From: Spirochaetales bacterium UBA4629
GTDB lineage: Bacteria; Spirochaetota; Spirochaetia; Sphaerochaetales; Sphaerochaetaceae
Direction of reading: 5' to 3'
Length of the DNA stretch: 19,877 nt
Assembly (NCBI GenBank): GCA_002406055.1
Contig: DHMZ01000075.1
Span: 1 to 19,877, forward strand
A model generated the notes under the pieces. That model was not told the origin of the DNA. It saw only the letters and a list, made by a program, of their open reading frames with translations, and searched no databases. Below, piece by piece: positions 6,292 through 14,674 of this stretch. The translations under genes were made by a program, and so were the position numbers. Position 1 is the first letter of the stretch, and every line of letters begins with the position of its first letter.

Positions 6292-8315
6292 TTGTACCAG
6301 ACTATATAACAGGAATTGAACGTCCATTTCGTGTTCATGCACCTTTTGAGCTCTCAGGAGATCAAGGAGACGCTGTAGAGAAGCTATATCAAGGATATCT
6401 TGATGGCGATATGGCTCAAACACTTAAAGGTGTTACTGGTAGTGGTAAAACATTTACGATGGCAAAACTAATAGAAAAAATACAAAAGCCCATATTAGTT
6501 TTAAGCCATAATAAAACGCTATCAGCTCAGCTATATAGAGAGTTTAAAAACTTTTTTCCAGAAAACGCAGTAACATACTTTGTCTCAACATATGACTTCT
6601 ATCAGCCAGAAGCATATGTTCCTGGAAAAGATTTATATATTGAAAAGGAAGTAGATATCAACGATGAAATTGATAGACTACGCCTCCATGCATCCTTCTC
6701 CCTTATGGAGAGGCGCGATGTTATTGTAGTTGCTACCGTATCTTGTATTTATGGCTTAGGTAACCCTGTTTCGTTACGTGATATGCTTTATTCTTTCAAA
6801 GTAGGAGATGAATTTGATAGAAAAATAGTCTTTGACCAACTTTTAAGAATGCTCTATGAACGTAATGATATGGTACTTGAGAGGGGAACATTTAGAGCTA
6901 AAGGTGACACTATTGAAATCTATCCAGCTTATCTTGAGACTGCATTTAGAATCTATCTTGATTGGGATACTATCTCAGAAATAGTTTGGTTCGACCCTGT
7001 CAGCGGAGAAAAACGTGAGAGCGTAAAGAGTGTAACACTATACCCTGCAAAACAGTTTGTGCTTCCACAAAATCAAATTGATAAGGCAATAAAAGCTATA
7101 GATGACGAAAAAGAAGAGCGCTACCAGTACTTTATTTCAAATGGTAAGTATGTTGAAGCAGAGAGAATAAAGAGTCGTGTTGAATATGACTTGGAAATGC
7201 TTAAGGAGATAGGTTATTGCTCTGGTATTGAAAACTATTCTAGGCCACTTACTGGACGAAAAGAAGGAGAACGTCCTCCCGTTTTATTAGATTATTTTCC
7301 TGATGACTTTGTTACATTCATTGATGAAAGCCATGTAACTCTTCCACAAATTGGCGCAATGTACGAAGGCGATAGATCTAGAAAAACAAACCTTGTTAAT
7401 TATGGCTTCAGGCTTCCTTCAGCTTTAGACAATAGACCGATGAAATATGATGAATTTGATAGTAAAGTTGGGCAGCGTATTTATGTTTCTGCAACACCAG
7501 GAGAGAGGGAAAGAAAGGAATCTGTACAGATAGTTGAACAGCTAATTAGGCCAACAGGACTCTTGGATCCTTCTATTTCTGTTAGACCAACAGAAGGTCA
7601 AATGGAAGATTTGTATGGTGAAATAAGAGCAACAATTGCTAAAAAAGAAAGAGTCCTTGTAACAACTCTTACAAAGAAAATGGCCGAGGATTTAACAGAC
7701 TATTTGACAGGTTTAGATTTACGCGTTCAATACCTACATAGTGAAGTTGACACTATTGAAAGAGTCGAAATCTTAAGAGATTTACGAAAAGGAAAGTACG
7801 ATGTTCTTGTCGGTATAAACCTGCTTCGTGAAGGTTTGGACCTTCCTGAAGTTGCCCTTGTTGCTATTCTTGATGCTGATAAAATTGGATTCTTACGTTC
7901 TAGCACATCCCTAATTCAGACAATAGGAAGAGCTGCAAGAAATGCTGACGGTAGGGTAATAATGTATGCAGATAAGATTTCCCCAGCGATGGACGAAGCC
8001 ATTAAAGAGACTGAAAAGAGACGTTCTGTTCAAATGGCATACAATAAGGCCCATGGTATTACCCCTCAAACAATTAAAAAAGAGATTAATGATATTCTTG
8101 AACGAGAGTTGGAGGATAGTGAAGCTATCGCAAAAGAAGACGCAAAGATACTTTCTTCTTCATATAATCTCTTAGTTGAAAAAGATAGAAAGAAATATAT
8201 TAAAGATCTTGAAAAACAAATGAGAGAGTATGCAGAGAATCTTGAATTCGAAAAAGCAGCAACTCTTAGAGATGAAATTGAAAGAATAAAAGAAAGAAAG
8301 GATTTAACTAAATAA
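6276..8315 (+). CDS. uvrB: UvrABC system protein B (excinuclease subunit, DNA helicase-like)
   Basis: Nucleotide excision repair: UvrB is loaded by UvrA, verifies DNA damage with its beta-hairpin and recruits UvrC. Seen in order: Walker A GVTGSGKT (52-59), beta-hairpin YDFYQPEAYVP (106-116), Walker B/DEAH-type DESH (350-353), helicase motifs V-VI (GINLLREGLDLPEV ... QTIGRAARN), and a C-terminal UVR domain (about 640-675; LEKQMREYAENLEFEKAATLRDEI) that contacts UvrC. At 679 aa it is full length. The N-terminus, about 23 residues before FELSGDQ, is slightly longer than usual, but no later Met is suitable. The ATG is embedded in the last codons of the htrA-like gene, with GAGG about 11 nt upstream. 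Confidence 0.98.
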   Translation: MDSKIIVPDYITGIERPFRVHAPFELSGDQGDAVEKLYQGYLDGDMAQTLKGVTGSGKTFTMAKLIEKIQKPILVLSHNKTLSAQLYREFKNFFPENAVTYFVSTYDFYQPEAYVPGKDLYIEKEVDINDEIDRLRLHASFSLMERRDVIVVATVSCIYGLGNPVSLRDMLYSFKVGDEFDRKIVFDQLLRMLYERNDMVLERGTFRAKGDTIEIYPAYLETAFRIYLDWDTISEIVWFDPVSGEKRESVKSVTLYPAKQFVLPQNQIDKAIKAIDDEKEERYQYFISNGKYVEAERIKSRVEYDLEMLKEIGYCSGIENYSRPLTGRKEGERPPVLLDYFPDDFVTFIDESHVTLPQIGAMYEGDRSRKTNLVNYGFRLPSALDNRPMKYDEFDSKVGQRIYVSATPGERERKESVQIVEQLIRPTGLLDPSISVRPTEGQMEDLYGEIRATIAKKERVLVTTLTKKMAEDLTDYLTGLDLRVQYLHSEVDTIERVEILRDLRKGKYDVLVGINLLREGLDLPEVALVAILDADKIGFLRSSTSLIQTIGRAARNADGRVIMYADKISPAMDEAIKETEKRRSVQMAYNKAHGITPQTIKKEINDILERELEDSEAIAKEDAKILSSSYNLLVEKDRKKYIKDLEKQMREYAENLEFEKAATLRDEIERIKERKDLTK

Positions 8316-8377
8316 TACCCCCATGTGACTATAAATGGTCGAAAAACGATTGTAAATAGATATCTAGAAGCTTGTTT

Positions 8378-9064
8378 TTATACCGAGTGGGGGGGGGTAG
8401 ACTTTTTGATAATAACAAAACTATTCTTGTTATAATTGATGTAGCCTTCTTCCTTAAGCTCAGATAAAACAACACTCATAGCAGCTCTATCTACACCTAA
8501 ATAATCAGCCATCTCTTGTCTATTGAAAGGTATATCGAAAGAAAGAGAGCCTTTCTCTTCCGCATAAGTGCTAAGGAAAGCCATAATCTTTGCTCTAGTA
8601 GATCTCTGGCATGAATGTGTAACTTTATCAATCAATCTATGAGATTTTTGTATGATTACTTTCACAAAGTTTGCAACTATATAATCGTAGTGTGGGCAGC
8701 CTGGCGAACATGGCTTTAAAATTCTATTTGCCTCAAAAATAAAAGCAACAGAGTCTTCTTTAGCAATTACAGAAAATGGGTTGTATTCTTGCTGTATTGA
8801 AAAAACTTCACCAAAACATGCAGATGGCTGGATGTAATCAAGAATAAGCCTATCTCCCCAAATATTGTCTTGAACGACTAAAGCAGAACCACTTACAAGA
8901 ATGCCTGCTAATTTCTCATCGTTTGTTGCACTATTAAGAATGAAATCATTTTTCTTCGCATAAACAAGCTTCCCTTTTATATGGTCAATAAAATGAAGTA
9001 TCTGTTCATCAGTGAGGCCATCGAATAAGGAAATCGTTTTTAAAAGTGTTATATCATTAACCAT
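8378..9064 (-). CDS. Crp/Fnr-family transcriptional regulator
   Basis: A 228-aa DNA-binding regulator with an N-terminal cyclic-nucleotide-binding-like beta roll (about 10-118) and a C-terminal winged helix-turn-helix (about 178-215; FNRQEMADYLGVDRAAMSVVLSELKEEGYI). Cys119 and Cys123 (PCSPGCPHY) with Cys152 lie between the two domains. A cysteine pair there is common in Crp/Fnr members of low-GC anaerobes and might hold a cofactor, but the N-terminal Fnr-type cluster cysteines are absent. The ATG at 9064 is chosen because the predicted transcript starts near 9072, downstream of an in-frame TTG at 9079. It is divergent from the chaperone-usher operon and so a candidate regulator of it. The last codons run through a C9 tract, so slippage would change the C-terminus. 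Confidence 0.9.
   Translation of the reverse strand: MVNDITLLKTISLFDGLTDEQILHFIDHIKGKLVYAKKNDFILNSATNDEKLAGILVSGSALVVQDNIWGDRLILDYIQPSACFGEVFSIQQEYNPFSVIAKEDSVAFIFEANRILKPCSPGCPHYDYIVANFVKVIIQKSHRLIDKVTHSCQRSTRAKIMAFLSTYAEEKGSLSFDIPFNRQEMADYLGVDRAAMSVVLSELKEEGYINYNKNSFVIIKKSTPPHSV
8389..8397. repeat. Nine-base G/C homopolymer at the 3' end of the regulator gene
   Basis: The plus strand has G x9 (C x9 in the coding sense), encoding Pro-Pro near the C-terminus (STPPHSV). Such a run stands out in DNA this AT-rich and is a typical site of slipped-strand mispairing. Gain of one C would end the protein in TPPPLGIKTSF; loss of one C would add a longer tail ending in FFDHL. Confidence 0.85.
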
Positions 9065-9078
9065 TTTTCGTCCCGACA

Positions 9079-9107
9079 AATATAAAATGTACTATTTTTC
9101 CACTCAA
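9079..9107 (-). promoter_or_regulatory. Promoter of the Crp/Fnr-family gene
   Basis: On the minus strand TTGAGT (9107-9102), a 17-nt spacer and TATATT (9084-9079) give a start near 9072, only about 8 nt before the ATG at 9064. This very short leader carries at most a weak GGGA. Confidence 0.55.
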
Positions 9108-9136
9108 ATCAACATAATTTTACATTTTTTAAAAAA

Positions 9137-9167
9137 CTGACAAAAAAATTAAAAAAAAGCATATAGT
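9137..9167 (+). promoter_or_regulatory. Candidate promoter of the chaperone-usher operon
   Basis: CTGACA (9137-9142) and TATAGT (9162-9167) are separated by an almost pure A-tract spacer of 19 nt, longer than ideal. A start near 9174 would leave a leader of about 110 nt before the chaperone ATG. A second possible -10, GATAAT (9232-9237), has no clear -35. Confidence 0.35.
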
Positions 9168-9182
9168 GTTTGATTTCAAACA
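9167..9182. promoter_or_regulatory. 16-bp palindrome, candidate operator between regulator and pilus operon
   Basis: TGTTTGA-TT-TCAAACA is a perfect 7-2-7 inverted repeat. Read as TGTTT-N6-AAACA it has the size and the outer TGT/ACA of Crp/Fnr-family sites, although the inner bases differ from TGTGA-N6-TCACA and from the Fnr box. It covers the predicted start of the plus-strand promoter. Confidence 0.45.
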
Positions 9183-9230
9183 TACAATCATATTTTTTTC
9201 TGTTTTAATAACCAGACAAATATGTTTTTT

Positions 9231-9245
9231 TGATAATGATTACTA
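9231..9245. promoter_or_regulatory. Fur/PerR-like box upstream of the chaperone gene
   Basis: TGATAATGATTACTA matches the 7-1-7 Fur consensus TGATAAT-n-ATTATCA at 12 of 14 defined positions. It lies 38 nt before the chaperone ATG and overlaps a possible -10 (GATAAT). AT-rich background lowers its weight. Confidence 0.3.
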
Positions 9246-9283
9246 ATAAAAACACTGTTCTTTAACGTTAGAAGGGGAAAATA

Positions 9284-10012
9284 ATGACAAAGAAAAATAT
9301 AGTAGTTTTAGCACTTTTTCTGAGTGCAGTATCTCTTTTTGCATATCAACTATCGCCATTAAATGTTACATATGATCCATCTGGTTCTGGCTCAGCAAAG
9401 GTATACACAATTGTTAATGACTCAGATTCACCAATTGCAATTGAGGTTAGTGCATTAAAAAGAAATATGGATGTATATGGCAATGAGAAGAATGAGGATG
9501 CTTCAGAGTATTTTTCTATTCAGCCAAGAAAGGTTGTTATTAAACCTCAGTCAACTCAGCTTATTAGAGTCCAATATCGTGGCCCTAAGACTGTAACAGA
9601 AGAGATGTCATTTAGAATTGTTAGCGAACAAATTCCATATTCAACAGGCGCACAAGCTGAGACAGAAGGGCAGATGATTAGTTTCTTATTTGTCTACTCA
9701 ACTAGTGCCTATGTTGCGCCAAGTAGGGTAATTGAGAAAGTTACATCAACTGCATCCATAACTGAAGACGGTAATGTTGAAGTTAGAATAATTAACAGTG
9801 GAAATGTGCATCAACTTTTAAATAATTTAGTTGTAACACTTAAGAGTGGTAATACTTCTTACACTTTAACTGAAGAAGAGATGGGTTCTATCAAAGGCCA
9901 GAACCTTCTAAGTGGAAGTGAATTAAGAATTGTGCTTCCTCTACCTTCTGTGTTTAAAGAGAAAACAGAACTTAGTTCTTCCATAAGCTATGACTATAGT
10001 TGGTCAAAGTAA
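9284..10012 (+). CDS. Periplasmic pilus chaperone (PapD-like, archaic type)
   Basis: Folds and escorts pilus subunits in the periplasm by donating a beta strand. Seen: signal peptide 1-20 ending SLFA; a first immunoglobulin-like domain with the pattern YTIVNDSDSPIAIEV (41-55), YFSIQPRKVVIKPQSTQLIRVQYRG (76-100, the signature F1 strand region) and the subunit-binding G1 region ISFLFVYSTSAYVAPS (132-147); then a second beta domain 148-242. At 242 aa the length is usual for the family. The long 'RxMDVYGNEKNEDASEYFSIQP' loop and 'AYVAPS' resemble chaperones of archaic (sigma/Csu-like) pathways more than PapD itself. AGAAGGGGAAAA just before the ATG is the strongest Shine-Dalgarno in the window. 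The gene is first in the operon, 18 nt before the usher-like gene. Confidence 0.88.
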   Translation: MTKKNIVVLALFLSAVSLFAYQLSPLNVTYDPSGSGSAKVYTIVNDSDSPIAIEVSALKRNMDVYGNEKNEDASEYFSIQPRKVVIKPQSTQLIRVQYRGPKTVTEEMSFRIVSEQIPYSTGAQAETEGQMISFLFVYSTSAYVAPSRVIEKVTSTASITEDGNVEVRIINSGNVHQLLNNLVVTLKSGNTSYTLTEEEMGSIKGQNLLSGSELRIVLPLPSVFKEKTELSSSISYDYSWSK

Positions 10013-10030
10013 TTAGGACTAGAATAGAAA

Positions 10031-13000
10031 ATGAGTAAGAAAAAGATTGGCAAAAGAGGATTTTTCCTCTTAATTGCCATTGCTAGCATCTTAATCAGTG
10101 TATCTATTTTTTCTTTTATTTTAGGTGGATACAGCCTGTTAAGCCTCTTTTGTGGCCTGGTCTTTGCTGTTTATTTAACAGCAAGATTGCTGGGTTCTTT
10201 TGTTGAGAAAAATAGAAACGGCAAGTATAACGTTTTTTGCTTAAGCTACCTTTTATTGGTTTTATTTTTACTAATAAGAGCATATTTATCTTCTTCTCTT
10301 CCTATCGATGTAGGGCAAGTAGAAGAGTCGACAACTATTAGAGACGTAAATGAAACTATGGCAACAGAAAAAGAAGAATCTTTTTCCTCCTCAATGATAA
10401 TTGCTGCCAAAGTTGTGGATGAATCCCCCCTTGTTTCTGCCACTATACCCCCTTCTTTGTCGACTCTTCCACTTGAGGAAGATGATTATAGCTTAGTCGC
10501 AAAGGAAAATAAATCTGTAGAGATGATTAGCATTCCACTTATTGAGGAAAATGAAGTGAGAGTGCCATCTGTTGCTATTTTTATATCCTCTAATCAAAAT
10601 GTCGTAGAAGAGGAGAAATCCTCTTTGCCAGAACCTCCGAAATTTATAAGCATGAATGAAAGGTTAGTTCCTTCTTCTCCAATTTTTAAAGAAACAGAGA
10701 TAGTTCTCCAGGAAAACGCTGTAGACTGTTATGTTAAAAAGAAAGATGAGGAGCCCCTAGTTGATCCTTGGGCAGATTTCTTCTTCAGTGATGATGAATT
10801 AACACTTGAAGATGGAATCTATTATTTCTCTCTCTTTATTAATTCAACATATTATTCAGACATTGAAGTATCTGTAGAGAACAACATTGTTTACATTTCA
10901 AAAGAGGAGCTTAAAAATGCACTTTATTCGTTATTAAACGAAGATTCAATTTATCGCATTTTTGATACTGAGGGTGAATATTTATCTACTCAGTATTTAA
11001 ACGAAAAAGGTCTTAATGCTTCATTTGATAGCTATTTATATGAGTATTATGTTGAAATATTTTCTCAAGATTTACCTTTGACAAGACTTTCAATTAGAGA
11101 AAAAAATAAGGTATCCGAGACACGACCAATTGCTGGAGCAACAGTTGTTGATCCCGTTTCGTTCTACCTTGTATCCTCATACTCTTTGTCTTTAACTTCA
11201 TCAATAAAGAACTATGCTTTCAATAATTCATCATTTGCTCTTCGTTTCTCTAGTTCTAATACTTTTAGAATAAAAGATGTTTTAGGTTCATTTAATTGGT
11301 CACTTTATTATGGGTCAAATAAACTGAGCTTTAATTGGGGACAATACAATTTTTATTATGATATTGTGGAGGATGAGAGCCGACTTTATTGGGGTAATGT
11401 TAGCCCGGACAACTACTCTCCAAGTGGCACAAGTATTGGTCTTCGATATGATAAGTCAAGTCAGTATAGACTATCAAACTCTAATTCAACGCATGAAGAA
11501 GAAATTATTATAGAAAAGGATAGTGAAGTTGTTGTCTACAATGAAGAGAAGGAGATTTATAGAAAGAGACTACAGAAGGGAAGATATATTCTTGAAGATT
11601 TCATTCTCTACACTGGAGCTAATAAGATTAGAATCGAAATTAAACCAATAGATGGAAGTGATGAAGAGGTTAGGGAGTTTAACATTAACTATGCTTCTTC
11701 CCTTTTAGATAAAGGCGAAATATACTATGGCGCTGCTTTTGCATTTTCAAGAACAGTTGTTTCTTCTGAAAAAGAACGAGATATTCTTCAGTTTGATATA
11801 CCATTCTTTAACGGTAAGGCCCTTCGTTATGATATAAGAGACTTTGCTCTTTCTTCATACTTGCAATATGGACTGACAAGAGAGATGAGCCTCTCCTTAT
11901 CGTTTGGTTTAAAAAATAGTCCGCTAAAAGATACAAATGTAGCTTTAAGTGTTAAGGCTCTTGGAGAACTAACTTTTGCAGATAGCTTTGGAATCGGGAA
12001 GATAAACTTTACTCTTACAAAGCCATACAAAAGAGATGCTCAGATTTATCTTCGCCTCTCTCAACAATTTTTGTCATCTCATTCAGTCTTAAAAGGTTCA
12101 AGCCTTTCTCTTAGTTATACAAGCCCAAATAATTGGAGTGAAAAAGAAAAGCATAACCTTGCTATTTCCCTTACTTACTCAGGTTCGTTTAAAAAGATGG
12201 GATACTCAGTTGGTCTTTCATATAGCTTTTATCCATATGACATGACATCCTCTTCTCTTTATCTCACACCATCTCTTAGCTTCTCACTAGGAAAGGTTAA
12301 TCTTTCACTCTCATCATCTTTCCATCTCTATGGAAATGGTAAGACAGCCCTTACAAGTAGAGTTAGTGCGTCTTTTAGAGTAGGAGAGGTTTCAAATAAT
12401 CTATCTTCTTCTCTTTCAGATTTATCGCTTTCATCCTCATATTCAAAGGATGGCAATAGCGTATACTTCGGAGCTAAGACACAAGACTTAAAGAACATGA
12501 AGAATACGTCTCTTACACTTGATCTCTCTTCGTCTCTATTTGATCTCTTCTCTTATTCTGTTGGCGTAAGAAGTGAAGATGCAACACTAAAGAATGTAAA
12601 TTTATCGCTAGCAGTTAACACAGCAACTGTTTTTGCTGATGGCCTATTTAGTCTATCACAGACTATTCCTTCTTCATTCTTGCTTATAAAAACAGGAGGA
12701 GAAAACACCGTTAGTGTTGCCTCTGCAGGCAACAGTAGTCCTACTGTTGTCTCTGGTTTTATCGGTAATTCTCTTTATAGAGGGCTTAATTCTAATGGAA
12801 ATTCTTTATCTATATATTTAGAGAACGAGAATACACTTTCTGATGTCGAAAGCTTTGATTTCTTCTTTAATGGTGGAAAAAATATCGGCTATGCAATCAC
12901 ACTAGAGAGAAAAGAGAGCTATACAGTCTTCGGAAAGGTAGAGCTTGATGGTTCTCTTTGGACAAATGGTTCTTCTCCGCTATATAAAGTAAGTAGAGAA

Positions 13001-13300
13001 AATGGAGAAATAGAGCTATCAGAAACAGATGATTATGTCTTTACAGATAGAAGAGGCTATTTTGTTCTCTCTTCTCTCTCTTTTGGGGAATATGCATTTG
13101 ATGTGAAAATTAAGAACAATTGGGTTCTTTATACCTTCACTATCGATTCTTCTTTCTCAAGCTCTAAGATTACAGAGTTAGTAAATGGTTCACGAGAAGA
13201 ATATGATAACCCTACATATATTTATGTTCAAAAGTTAATTAATGACAGAAAGATTATAGCTGATGAATTCTGGTCATTACTCTATGGAGACAAAGAATAA
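10031..13300 (+). CDS. Usher-like outer-membrane assembly protein with three N-terminal membrane segments
   Basis: Proposed secretion platform for the pilus subunits. Residues 1-90 hold three strongly hydrophobic segments (about 11-32, 35-55, 66-87); 91-255 are an acidic, Ser/Glu/Pro-rich linker. After that the usher order can be followed: an N-terminal domain (257-345, GIYYFSLFINSTYYSDIEV, compare 'GtYxVdvyvNg'), the barrel start with RLYWGNVSPDNYSPSGTSIGLRYD (451-474), a plug-like domain (about 488-552, VVVYNEEKEIYRKRLQKGRYILEDF ... GANKIRIEI), many alternating amphipathic Ser/Leu/Tyr strands to about 970, and a C-terminal domain (about 975-1055, FGKVELDGSL ... TDRRGYFVLSSLSFGEYAFDV). Ushers are typically 800-900 aa with a cleavable signal; here the extra 250 residues are N-terminal. 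Its last base is the first base of the next gene (TAATG). Confidence 0.78.
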   Translation: MSKKKIGKRGFFLLIAIASILISVSIFSFILGGYSLLSLFCGLVFAVYLTARLLGSFVEKNRNGKYNVFCLSYLLLVLFLLIRAYLSSSLPIDVGQVEESTTIRDVNETMATEKEESFSSSMIIAAKVVDESPLVSATIPPSLSTLPLEEDDYSLVAKENKSVEMISIPLIEENEVRVPSVAIFISSNQNVVEEEKSSLPEPPKFISMNERLVPSSPIFKETEIVLQENAVDCYVKKKDEEPLVDPWADFFFSDDELTLEDGIYYFSLFINSTYYSDIEVSVENNIVYISKEELKNALYSLLNEDSIYRIFDTEGEYLSTQYLNEKGLNASFDSYLYEYYVEIFSQDLPLTRLSIREKNKVSETRPIAGATVVDPVSFYLVSSYSLSLTSSIKNYAFNNSSFALRFSSSNTFRIKDVLGSFNWSLYYGSNKLSFNWGQYNFYYDIVEDESRLYWGNVSPDNYSPSGTSIGLRYDKSSQYRLSNSNSTHEEEIIIEKDSEVVVYNEEKEIYRKRLQKGRYILEDFILYTGANKIRIEIKPIDGSDEEVREFNINYASSLLDKGEIYYGAAFAFSRTVVSSEKERDILQFDIPFFNGKALRYDIRDFALSSYLQYGLTREMSLSLSFGLKNSPLKDTNVALSVKALGELTFADSFGIGKINFTLTKPYKRDAQIYLRLSQQFLSSHSVLKGSSLSLSYTSPNNWSEKEKHNLAISLTYSGSFKKMGYSVGLSYSFYPYDMTSSSLYLTPSLSFSLGKVNLSLSSSFHLYGNGKTALTSRVSASFRVGEVSNNLSSSLSDLSLSSSYSKDGNSVYFGAKTQDLKNMKNTSLTLDLSSSLFDLFSYSVGVRSEDATLKNVNLSLAVNTATVFADGLFSLSQTIPSSFLLIKTGGENTVSVASAGNSSPTVVSGFIGNSLYRGLNSNGNSLSIYLENENTLSDVESFDFFFNGGKNIGYAITLERKESYTVFGKVELDGSLWTNGSSPLYKVSRENGEIELSETDDYVFTDRRGYFVLSSLSFGEYAFDVKIKNNWVLYTFTIDSSFSSSKITELVNGSREEYDNPTYIYVQKLINDRKIIADEFWSLLYGDKE

Positions 13301-13998
13301 TGAAAAGAATTATTGCTCTTGTAATATCTATGCTACTTGCTACATCATTATTTAGTTCAGAAGAATCGGCATCATTTGTAATTAAGGCATATAAAGCTAA
13401 AAGAAGTGAGGAGCTTTATAGCGAGGTAAATGTCATCGATGCTCTTCATTCATCATTAGATACAATAAGACCAGAAGATAAAGATAAGACTATTAACCTA
13501 AATAATCATGTAAATGATTTATTAGGAGATGTTAGCTCAAACTCTATTGCTAACTACAATAGTCATATTATCTTTTCTTACCGTGTAACGAGTAATATCG
13601 CATCATCTTTTTCTCTTTCTATAGAAATAGGACCACTTATGAAGGGAAATGGAGAAGCATATATTCCATGTTTATATGAGTTAAAAAATATAGGATGTAG
13701 TTTTCTAAAAAACTCAACTACCACTTCAGATGAAAATGGGAAAATTGAAATAAGAGATCCTTCTCTAAAAGCTTTGCTTATTACAAATGAAGCTAAGTCC
13801 TTTGCTGTAAATTGGAGTGTTGCAAATACAGATAAGACTAAAAAAAGTAGCGAAACATGGAATAGTGTTGCAACTATTGCTCTTAGTTTAGATAAGAGCA
13901 ATACGAATGATGAAGAACTAAAACTCTATTCATATCCTAATGCACCTATTGGCGCATATAAGGCAAACGTAAAATTGGAGTTCAAAGTAAATGAGTAA
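13300..13998 (+). CDS. Putative secreted pilus subunit 1 (232 aa)
   Basis: Exported by a Sec signal peptide (about 1-20, ...ATSLFSS) and probably delivered to the usher by the chaperone. The mature part is predicted beta-rich, with HIIFSYRV (about 88-95) in the place of the aromatic core strand of the other subunits and a C-terminal GAYKANVKLEFKVNE that fits the shared terminal strand. It has two cysteines near the middle (CLYELKNIGC) that could form a disulfide, which the other subunits lack. It overlaps the usher by 1 nt; GGAG 11 nt upstream is a usable ribosome-binding site. Subunit status is inferred from operon position and the shared features, as no named domain is recognised. Confidence 0.7.
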   Translation: MKRIIALVISMLLATSLFSSEESASFVIKAYKAKRSEELYSEVNVIDALHSSLDTIRPEDKDKTINLNNHVNDLLGDVSSNSIANYNSHIIFSYRVTSNIASSFSLSIEIGPLMKGNGEAYIPCLYELKNIGCSFLKNSTTTSDENGKIEIRDPSLKALLITNEAKSFAVNWSVANTDKTKKSSETWNSVATIALSLDKSNTNDEELKLYSYPNAPIGAYKANVKLEFKVNE

Positions 13999-14674
13999 GA
14001 AAAAAAACTTTCTATTATTGATAGCTCTATTTATTTCTATAAATCTTTTTGCTTATAAAAATCCTGTTACTAAGTCGCTTAAATTACAGGCTGCATATGG
14101 TGATGTTCTTAATATCTCTGTTACTCCACTTTCTACCCAATCTACATCTTTCTTGGCTGGAATGCCATTTAGTATTGAAGATATTCTAGTCCAATACGGA
14201 AAGACAAAAGATGGACGAGAGATAGCTTCTTGGTCTATGGTTTCGAATTCTCCTTTTATTTTGAAAATTAAAGCAACACCATTAAAAAGTGTGAATACTT
14301 TTCCACAAAAGGATGAGTATGCATATCTAAATTACTTACTAAAGTTTGAATATTCATTTGGCTATTATGAGACTAATGGTGGAATAACAAGCCATGCAGG
14401 ATCTTTTGTCTTAGATACAGAAAAGGGTCTTTCAAAGTATGTTGATGGCACAACAAAGATTGAGCTAACAAGGCCTAAAACAACACTTGATGAATATATT
14501 TTTGATTTTATGGCTACAGACATTCTTAAAAAAGGATTAAGTGGAACTGTAGATGGAAGTATCTATTTTATGTTTACAGAAAACACATCTTCTGTAATCG
14601 AGAATGAAATTGATAATCTCCCAGAAGGTCTATATACATCTGAGATAACACTAACGCTGGAGGCAAAAAATTGA
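13991..14674 (+). CDS. Putative secreted pilus subunit 2 (227 aa)
   Basis: Signal peptide about 1-21 (SINLFA|YKN). The mature chain has no cysteine and ends GLYTSEITLTLEAKN, the shared terminal strand. The middle contains 'IASWSMVSNSPFILKIKATPL', an aromatic strand followed by a strand with K/I alternation as in the other members. It overlaps subunit 1 by 8 nt. The ATG uses TTGGAG in the preceding gene's 'LEF' codons as ribosome-binding site. It is more distant from the later subunits (4-10) than they are from each other. Confidence 0.7.
   Translation: MSKKKNFLLLIALFISINLFAYKNPVTKSLKLQAAYGDVLNISVTPLSTQSTSFLAGMPFSIEDILVQYGKTKDGREIASWSMVSNSPFILKIKATPLKSVNTFPQKDEYAYLNYLLKFEYSFGYYETNGGITSHAGSFVLDTEKGLSKYVDGTTKIELTRPKTTLDEYIFDFMATDILKKGLSGTVDGSIYFMFTENTSSVIENEIDNLPEGLYTSEITLTLEAKN

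Noticed and set aside
8316..8399. TACCCCC (8316-8322) pairing with GGGGGTA (8393-8399) as a terminator between uvrB and the Crp/Fnr gene
   Set aside because: The loop would be 70 nt and the G run is better explained as a coding homopolymer; no compact stem with a T tract is visible in the 62-nt convergent gap.
9167..9182. Canonical Fnr box (TTGAT-N4-ATCAA) or Crp box (TGTGA-N6-TCACA)
   Set aside because: The palindrome has a 2-nt centre and inner bases that fit neither consensus; kept only as a candidate operator.
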